Of a stretch of 13,705 nt of DNA, positions 9,051-13,705 are shown piece by piece (positions within the stretch are counted from its first letter, which is position 1; each line of letters opens with the position of its first letter). The notes below the pieces were generated by a model. The model made no database searches and was not told the origin of the DNA. It was given only the letters and a program-made list of their open reading frames with translations. This stretch comes from Lojkania enalia (taxonomy: Eukaryota > Ascomycota > Dothideomycetes > Pleosporales). The stretch is from contig ML986693.1 of NCBI GenBank assembly GCA_010094045.1, positions 34,994 through 48,698 of the forward strand, given 5' to 3'. A program made the translations under genes and the position numbers.

Positions 9051-9640
9051 AGAACTTGTCTAAGGGATTTATTAGAGTAAGCTTATTACTAGTAGCTATA
9101 CCTATAATCTTTATAAAGAAATTTAAAGGTAGTTTCTAATTCTACGTAAATTATAGAGCCCTAAATACTATTACTATTAAAAACTAATACCCGATTCTAC
9201 TAATCTAAGAAACGTTAGTCTAACTTAGTAAGATTAAGTACTATATAAAACTTAATATTATTACCGCGTTTAATAAGCTAAGGATTACTAAGAAAGATAA
9301 ATAGAAGACTACCTTTTATACACGCTACGGGCTGTTTAAATACCTAGTAATATCCTTTAACCTAGCTAACACTTTAAGTATATTCTAGTACTTTATAAAT
9401 AATATACTAAGACTATACTTTAATATATTCTATACTACCTATATTAATAATATTCTAATATTAGTAAGAATCTGAAGGATTATAAGTAGTATATCTAGCT
9501 AGTTCTTAAAACCTTAAGAGCGAACGGTCTACAGCTTAATATAGATAAGTACGAGTTTTACTAGTTAGAAATAACCTACCTAGGGTATATAATTACTATA
9601 GAAGGGATCTATATAAACCTAAAGAAGGTAAAGATAATTG
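9051..9640 (+). pseudogene. pol: reverse transcriptase domain with all three catalytic Asp lost
   Basis: The RT fold can be read in order. FIKKFKGSF and YVNYRALNTITIKN (family FVKKPGG...[21 protein letters not shown]) come first. Motif A follows as KLNIITAFNKLRI, with Asn for the catalytic Asp at 9254-9256. Next are TTFYTRYGLFKYLVISFNLAN (family RTRYGLFEYLVMPFGLANAP) and motif C YINN for YIDD at 9440-9451. So the three metal-binding Asp residues are all Asn. A one-base deletion near 9459 shifts the frame just after motif C, and the thumb region (VLKTLRANGLQLNIDKYEF, TYLGYIITIEG) continues in frame 1. TAG/TAA codons replace Gln, Trp and Arg. Confidence 0.9.
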
Positions 9641-10240
9641 TTAACTAGAAATACTCTAAGAATATAAAAGATATTTAAGCTTTTATAGGCTTAGTAAACT
9701 TCTACTAACGATTTATTAGCAACTTCTTACAGAAAGTCTCCCCTTTAATAGCCCTAACTAAGAAGAACACTCGATTTAACTAGAATAATAGCTGTTAATA
9801 TTCATTTAACTACCTAAAGGATACCTTTATCTCTATACTAATTCTCTAATACTTTAACCCTAAGCTGCTAATAGTAGTAGAAGCTAATATATCCAACTTT
9901 ATAATAGCTAGCGTGCTGTCTTAAAGAGGTGCTGATAGTAAACTAAGACCTATTACCTACTTCTCTAAGTATATAAACCCTGCTAAAGGCAACTATAAGA
10001 TATATAAGAAGGAACTACTTACGATTATCTAATATTTTAAGTAATAGAGGCCTGAATTAAAAGGTATAGTATTTTCTATAGAAGTGTTAAGTAATTATAA
10101 GAACCTATAGTACTTCGCAATAATAAAGTAGCTAAGCTACTAATAGGCCTATTAGTTAGAATATCTGTTAAGGTTTAACTTTAGTATTATATACCGACTC
10201 GGAAAACTTAGAGAGAAGTCTAATACCTTAACTTAAAGGT
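9641..10240 (+). pseudogene. pol: connection and RNase H domain
   Basis: In frame 1 one reads AFIGLVNFY, RFISNF, PLIALTKKNTRFN (connection), then the RNase H domain that removes RNA from the RNA-DNA hybrid. It contains VVEANISNFIIASVLS (family VVEADASNFAIAGVLSQ), RGADSKLRPITYFSK, KELLTII and EVLSNYKNL (family SDHKNL). The first active-site Asp is Asn (9886-9888), the Glu of KELL is intact, and the Asp of SDHKNL is Asn (10093-10095), with the adjacent His now Tyr. The end before integrase is approximate. Confidence 0.85.
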
Positions 10241-10379
10241 TATAAAATAAGTCTATATAAGAAGAGGCTTATAGAGGTTATTAATAGATATTACTTCGTT
10301 CTAAACTATTCTAATAGATAGAAATAGGCCAATCGATTATAGAAATTATCGACGAAGAATACCCGAACGATAATCTAAT

Positions 10380-11490
10380 TTAAGATACCTTAAAGCTACT
10401 AAGAGAAGGAGCCTATTAATCTAAGCTTCTAACTCTAGCTAACTATAAAGAGTATAACAACTAACTATACTACTAAGATTAACTTATAGTATTAAACTAT
10501 AATAAGCTAAAGTTTAAGCTGCTGTAAACCGTTTATAACTTACCGTCTAGTAGATACCCTGGTTAAGGAAAGACTTTAGAACTACTCTAGCGCGAGTACT
10601 ATTAGTTAAGGATATTTAACTCGGTACGATAATATATAGGCTGTTATTATATATACCGAAGAAGTAAGGCTTCTAGAGAAAAGTACTATAGATTACTAAA
10701 ACCGTTGTCTATATCTAAACGAAGGTTTTAAGATATTTCTATAGATTTTATAACTAATCTACTAGAATTAGAAGGTTGTACGAATATTATAGTAGTAGTT
10801 AATAGGCTTAATAAGTATAGACACCTAATACTATACGTAAGAATTAAAGCTTCTAATATTATCTAACTATTCTGTCGCTATATATAGGTTTACTATAAAC
10901 TACTATATACTATTACGTCCGACCGTAGAATATAGTTTATCTCTACCTTCTATTAAAAGCTCTATAGACAGCTATAAATTAATATATATATATTAACCAG
11001 CTTCTATCTAAAGACTAATAGCTAGATAGAGAATACTAATATAGTAATAGAATAAGTTCTCCGAGCCTATACTAGCTACAAATAAGATAACTAGGTTAAA
11101 TAGCTACTAACAGTATAGTTTAAAGCGAATAACACAGTGTCTAAATTAATAAAAGTCTTCTCTTTTCTAGCCTACTTTAGCCAGCAACCTTAAATAGGCT
11201 TCGAGCCGCCTATAGGGATCTATTAACTACTAAAACAGTCTCTAATAGTCTAGAAAGCTAATAGACTAGTTAATAGGATAAAGGATATTATAGAGTATAT
11301 TAGAGAAGAACTTACCTAGATATAAGTATTCTAATAAGAGTATGCTAACCGCAAGCGCGTATTAGCCCCTAACTATTAAGTTAGTAATCTAGTCTAGCTA
11401 GATACTAGAAATATACGCACACGAAGACTGTTAAAAAAGTTTAACTAGAAGAATATAGGCCCTTATAAAGTTATTGCAAAGGTATCTTTA
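10380..11490 (+). pseudogene. pol: integrase with D-D-E triad still encoded
   Basis: Integrase inserts the cDNA into the genome. The N-terminal HHCC zinc-binding segment is damaged: the HxxxxxGH-type stretch reads YNLPSSRYPG, and the CxxC before RRSK reads YYIY. The catalytic core follows in one frame: ISIDFITNLLELEGCTNIIVVV, with Asp at 10744-10746; TSDRR, with Asp at 10921-10923; and IENTNIVIE, with Glu at 11029-11031. The spacing is D-x58-D-x35-E, the classical retroviral integrase pattern. Downstream parts read FSFLAYFSQQP, GFEPPIGIY, EYANRKRVLAPNYQVSNLVWL and GPYKVIAKVSLYAYRLKLP. Scattered TAG/TAA stops inactivate it. Confidence 0.9.
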
Positions 11491-11589
11491 TACGCTTATA
11501 GACTAAAGCTACCTAAATTAGCTAAAATATATCCTATATTCTATATATTACTATTACAGCTAGTACCTAAGTTGTCTAACTACTTGTCT

Positions 11590-11800
11590 AGTTAATAAGT
11601 ATACAACCCTAAACCTATTAAAATTAATAGAGAACTAGAATACCTTATTAAGTAAATAGAAGACCTCTATTATAACCGATAGAGACGCTAGCACAAATAT
11701 CTAGTTAAATAGACTAGCTATTACAACCTAGAATAGTACCCGGCTAGTAACTTTACTAAGACAACTACTATAGAAGATTACTACACTAGAAATCCGAATA
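11590..11800 (+). pseudogene. pol C-terminus: chromodomain remnant
   Basis: In the same frame as integrase, after KIYPIFYILLLQLVP (family HPVFHVSLL), comes ELEYLIK, IEDLYYNR, HKYLVK, TSYYNLE, YPASNFTK. This is the chromodomain pattern EYxVExILDxRxxRxxxxYLVKWxGYxxxxxTWEPxxNL. Chromodomains bind methylated histone H3 tails and can direct integration to heterochromatin. Both aromatic-cage Trp positions (after LVK, and before YPA) are TAG, the expected RIP product of TGG. The domain places the element among the chromoviruses. The function is inferred from the family. Confidence 0.82.
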
Positions 11801-11922
11801 TATAAGACCTAAATATAATATTACGTCTAGATTTTTAATTGAGCGTTAGAGTCTAATTTAAGTATATTCTTAGACGCCTGCAATAATACTATACTAATAT
11901 AATACTAGTAACGATACTGCTA

Positions 11923-12030
11923 CTAATCCCTAGTATAGTACTACTATATAAACCGAACCGATCTAATTCCTAGTATAGTACTACTATATAAACCAAACCG
12001 ATCTAATCTCTAGTATAATACTACTATATG
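11923..12030 (+). repeat. 40-bp tandem repeat, about 2.7 copies, in the 3' untranslated region
   Basis: Units start at 11923, 11963 and 12003 (third partial), each CTAATyyCTAGTATArTACT onward with transition differences only. They lie between the end of pol and the polypurine tract. The first unit's start is also present at the end of the related fragment near 13143. Confidence 0.9.
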
Positions 12031-12150
12031 ATAATAACTAATCGCGTTAATATACCTATAACCTTAACTAATGCTAGTATTAATAACTACTACTTAATTA
12101 TAAATAACTTAAATATAACACGAAAACTTAACTTGCAGAAGCTTATAACT

Positions 12151-12163
12151 AAGAGGGGGGTAC
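12151..12163 (+). other. Polypurine tract
   Basis: AAGAGGGGGGTAC directly precedes the 3' LTR. Such purine runs resist RNase H and prime plus-strand DNA synthesis. It is the longest G run in the window and has escaped mutation, since its G residues follow A or G rather than T. Confidence 0.85.
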
Positions 12164-12466
12164 TATTATAGTAATACCGCGACACCTCTACACCTATACT
12201 ACTCTTACTATAATACCCGAACCAGCTGCTAGTAATAGCTGTTAGCTGCTAGCTAGAATATAACCGACTTATTATAACTACGATAGAAGAAGGTTTTACT
12301 AACCCAGCTAGCCTATATAGTAGTATAGACCTAGCTCCTATAAAAACTTATATAATATAGATATCTCTATTCTTTATATAATATCTTAATATTTATATAT
12401 AGTATATAATAATAGAGTTAACTACCTAAAGTATAATTAACTAACTACATATAAGTATCTGTAATA
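12164..12466 (+). repeat. 3' long terminal repeat (303 bp)
   Basis: It aligns without gaps to the 5' LTR (6469-6771). About 33 differences were counted by eye, all transitions. Ends are TATTAT...GTAATA. The TATA-like box is kept at 12339-12345. Confidence 0.92.
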
Positions 12467-12471
12467 TTAAG
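12467..12471. repeat. TTAAG target-site duplication, right
   Basis: It is identical to 6464-6468. Confidence 0.9.
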
Positions 12472-12520
12472 ATAGTTACTATATTATATTATAAATAGGT
12501 AGATTATAACTTTTTAGTAA

Positions 12521-12565
12521 AAGTAGGTAATATATTTAAATAGGCGATATACTTATAAAATACGT
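12521..12565 (-). repeat. Right terminal inverted repeat of element C
   Basis: Its reverse complement starts ACGTATTTTATAAGTATATC and follows the left end at 4579 in register. The end base pairs keep ACGTA, whereas the left end has decayed to ATATA. TA follows at 12566-12567. Confidence 0.76.
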
Positions 12566-12567
12566 TA

Positions 12568-12639
12568 TATATATAAAGGTTAAAAAAGTTAATAGAGTAG
12601 ACTACTTACTTATATAGGCCGCTCGCTTATAAGGTATAT
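12568..12639 (+). repeat. 3' end of element A including its right inverted repeat
   Basis: The sequence TATATAAAGGTTAAAAAAGT onward matches the last 72 bp of B. The final 50 bp are the inverted copy of 950-999. TA follows at 12640-12641. Confidence 0.85.
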
Positions 12640-12689
12640 TATATACTATACAATACTATACTCTACCCTATATTACCTTACTAATATTA

Positions 12690-13157
12690 AGCTAGCTAAT
12701 AGAATTTATTTTATATTTATAGATTAAGACTATTTAAATTAATTAAAATATATTCTATATTTATATATTATTATTATAACTCGTACTTAAATCGTTTAAC
12801 TATTTATCTAGTTAGTAAGTATATAACTTTAAACCTATTAAAATTAATAGAAAATCTAAATACCTTATTAAGTAAATAGAAGACCTCTACTATAACTAAT
12901 AGAAATGCTAGTATAAATATTTTATTAAGTAGACTAGCTATTATAATCTAAAATAGTATCTAGCTAATAATTTTACTAAAATAACTACTCTAGAAAATTA
13001 CTATACTAGAAACTTAAATAAATAAAACTTAAATATAATATTATATTTAGATTTTTAATTAGGTATTAGAACCTAATTTAAATATATTCTTAAACGCCTA
13101 TAATAATACTATACTAATATAATATTAGTAATAATACTACTATTAATTTCTATTAGA
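12690..13157 (+). pseudogene. Older fragment of the chromovirus 3' end (integrase tail and chromodomain)
   Basis: The sequence runs collinearly with 11470-11937 of the full element at an offset of about 1220, almost without indels. Nearly all differences are C to T or G to A in the fragment: for example YNR and RR at the chromodomain now read stops, and CG dinucleotides read TA. It covers the end of integrase, the chromodomain and the start of the 40-bp repeat, then similarity stops. No LTR or polypurine tract follows it in recognisable form. It is a separate, more mutated insertion of the same family, lying outside transposon A. Confidence 0.85.
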
Positions 13158-13380
13158 GCTTACTAGCTTTAATAAGAGTTGGAAAACTACGTCTATTAAC
13201 TAGAAATGTAAGATATACTATATATATATCTCTAGACCTTCTAAGAAGCTAACTATAAATAACTTAGTTATAATATATATTATAGGGATTTTCGGCTAGT
13301 CTACTAAGCTGTATTAGATATTAACGTATAATATTATAGTCGATATTACGTCGGATATTATACTAGATATTAGCTAATAT
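13158..13380. other. AT-rich RIP-affected stretch with no recognised feature
   Basis: There is no usable reading frame. CA is absent to my reading and TA is abundant, so the stretch belongs with the mutated domain. It could be the remaining 3' untranslated region of the chromovirus fragment, but it does not match the 3' part of the full copy. Confidence 0.5.
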
Positions 13381-13502
13381 ACCCCTTTTTCATGTATATA
13401 AATATAGCCCGCTAGCTATCTTTAATTAACTAGTTCAGCTCCTCATCTCCCTCCCTAAGATAAGATTCGCCTCTTACTATAGTTATAAGCCCGGTTACTA
13501 CA
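13344..13502 (+). repeat. Possible degraded short LTR
   Basis: The stretch starts TATTACGTCGG (a possible RIP form of TGTTACG, like the start of the LTRs in this window) and ends GGTTACTACA. It contains a TATA-like box (13395-13407) followed by a CT-rich segment (CTCCTCATCTCCCTCCC), a promoter-like arrangement. No second copy and no flanking duplication are visible in the window, so this is only a candidate. Confidence 0.25.
13395..13407 (+). promoter_or_regulatory. TATA-like box followed by CT-rich tract
   Basis: TATATAAATATAG is followed about 35 bp later by a pyrimidine-rich stretch, an arrangement common at fungal core promoters and in LTRs. In a region this rich in AT, the TATA match alone carries little weight. 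No gene follows before the window ends. Confidence 0.25.
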
Positions 13503-13705
13503 CTAAAATAACTGCAACTCAACCTTTTTATATATATATTACAATCGATATTATACCTTTTTTTTTTTATTTAGTATTATAATATTATAATATTATTATC
13601 TTTATCGTTTACTAATAATATTTAGATACTTAGCTATTAGAATTATATATAAATTCTATACTTTATAAGCCTATTAATATACTATATTATATTTAAGGCT
13701 ATTTT
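13503..13705. other. AT-rich tail of the window, no gene seen
   Basis: The stretch holds a run of T residues (about 13558-13568), a short TATAATAT-type repeat (about 13577-13600), and no open frame of note. It may belong to the element suggested at 13344-13502 or be unique AT-rich DNA. Confidence 0.45.

Larger units (their letters stand above)
6469..12466 (+). mobile_element. Complete Ty3/Gypsy chromovirus-type LTR retrotransposon, RIP-inactivated
   Basis: The element is 5998 bp. It has two 303-bp LTRs, a 5-bp TTAAG duplication, a polypurine tract directly before the 3' LTR, and a gag-protease-RT-RNase H-integrase-chromodomain order, which is the Ty3/Gypsy order with the chromovirus C-terminal domain. 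It is inserted in transposon C and is the innermost layer in that branch of the nest. All enzymatic domains except the integrase triad show loss of key residues. Reading frames differ along pol: gag knuckle in frame 3, protease in frame 1, RT in frame 2, RNase H and integrase in frame 1 (window frames). No primer-binding site could be recognised after the 5' LTR. Confidence 0.93.
4579..12565 (-). mobile_element. Fot1/pogo-like DNA transposon 'C', split by the LTR retrotransposon
   Basis: This is a third Fot1/pogo family, inserted into A's 3' end in the opposite orientation. The left end reads ATATATTTTGTAAGTAAGTT. The reverse complement of the right end reads ACGTATTTTATAAGTATATC and continues in register for about 45 bp with transition differences. 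TA is duplicated at 4577-4578 and 12566-12567. Joining across it restores A's GCTATATATATAAAGG, as seen in B at 3070. C's own sequence is 4579-6468 plus 12472-12565, 1984 bp in total. Its transposase gene is on the minus strand, so the LTR element interrupts C near the gene's 5' end. Confidence 0.84.
950..12639 (+). mobile_element. Fot1/pogo-like DNA transposon 'A', split by B and by C plus the LTR element
   Basis: The element survives in three pieces: 950-1300, 3150-4578 and 12568-12639. Each piece continues the previous one when compared with intact relative B. Removing the insertions and one copy of each duplicated TA gives 1852 bp, against 1847 bp for B and about 1.9 kb for typical Fot1-type elements. 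Ends of about 50 bp are inverted copies (950-999 and 12590-12639), differing by a few transitions. TA flanks it at 948-949 and 12640-12641. The left flank is element D; the right flank is a chromovirus fragment. A carries a plus-strand transposase pseudogene and must predate both insertions it contains. Confidence 0.88.

Noticed and set aside
12030..12150. Short ATG-containing stretches before the polypurine tract as a small extra gene
   Set aside because: They are brief, lie in the untranslated region of the LTR element, and show no family resemblance or continuity in the related fragment.
13558..13568. Poly-T run as a transcription terminator
   Set aside because: There is no RNA polymerase III gene upstream and no gene ending nearby. 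In DNA this rich in AT, the run is not informative.
1..13705. Mitochondrial or other organelle DNA, suggested by the high AT content
   Set aside because: The AT bias is dinucleotide-specific (loss of CA and TG, retention of CG), and the content is nuclear transposable elements with target-site duplications.
1..13705. A new defence, toxin or biosynthetic system
   Set aside because: All readable protein sequence belongs to Fot1/pogo transposases or chromovirus gag-pol. Nothing remains to support another system.

Overview
The window reads as a repeat graveyard in the nuclear genome of a filamentous ascomycete fungus. Every recognisable coding sequence belongs to a transposable element, and every one is dead. 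The base composition is that of repeat-induced point mutation (RIP): CpA and TpG are nearly gone, TpA is everywhere, CpG partly survives, and the in-frame stops are TAA and TAG sitting where the protein families expect Gln (CAA/CAG) or Trp (TGG). I see no host gene, tRNA, rRNA or CRISPR array. Species cannot be named from this.

The layout is a four-layer nest that can be read from terminal repeats and target-site duplications. From the outside in: (1) 1-940 is the 5' part of a Fot1/pogo-like DNA transposon ('D', transposase on the minus strand, cut by the window edge). (2) 950-12639 is a second Fot1/pogo-like transposon ('A', plus strand) with ~50-bp inverted ends and a TA duplication. A is split twice. 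(3) A close relative, 'B' (1301-3147), sits inside its 5' part. A third, different Fot1/pogo-like element, 'C' (4579-12565, minus strand), sits inside its 3' end. Both have TA duplications. (4) C is itself split by a complete Ty3/Gypsy chromovirus-type LTR retrotransposon (6469-12466, plus strand) with 303-bp LTRs, a 5-bp TTAAG duplication, gag, protease, reverse transcriptase, RNase H, integrase and a C-terminal chromodomain. With the insertions removed, A is 1852 bp and B 1847 bp, which supports the reconstruction.

Right of A, 12690-13157 is a more heavily mutated fragment of the 3' end of the same chromovirus family, without LTRs. Beyond about 13390 the RIP signature weakens: CA and TG return, and a TATA-like box precedes a CT-rich stretch. 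This may be a short degraded LTR or the edge of the mutated domain.

The points most worth a second look are: the internal 17-bp double-site design shared by the inverted repeats of three different Fot1/pogo families; the way the base 5' of each catalytic codon appears to decide which residues were lost; the coupled CG-to-TA changes between the two LTRs; and a perfect 21-bp triplication inside an otherwise decayed transposase.
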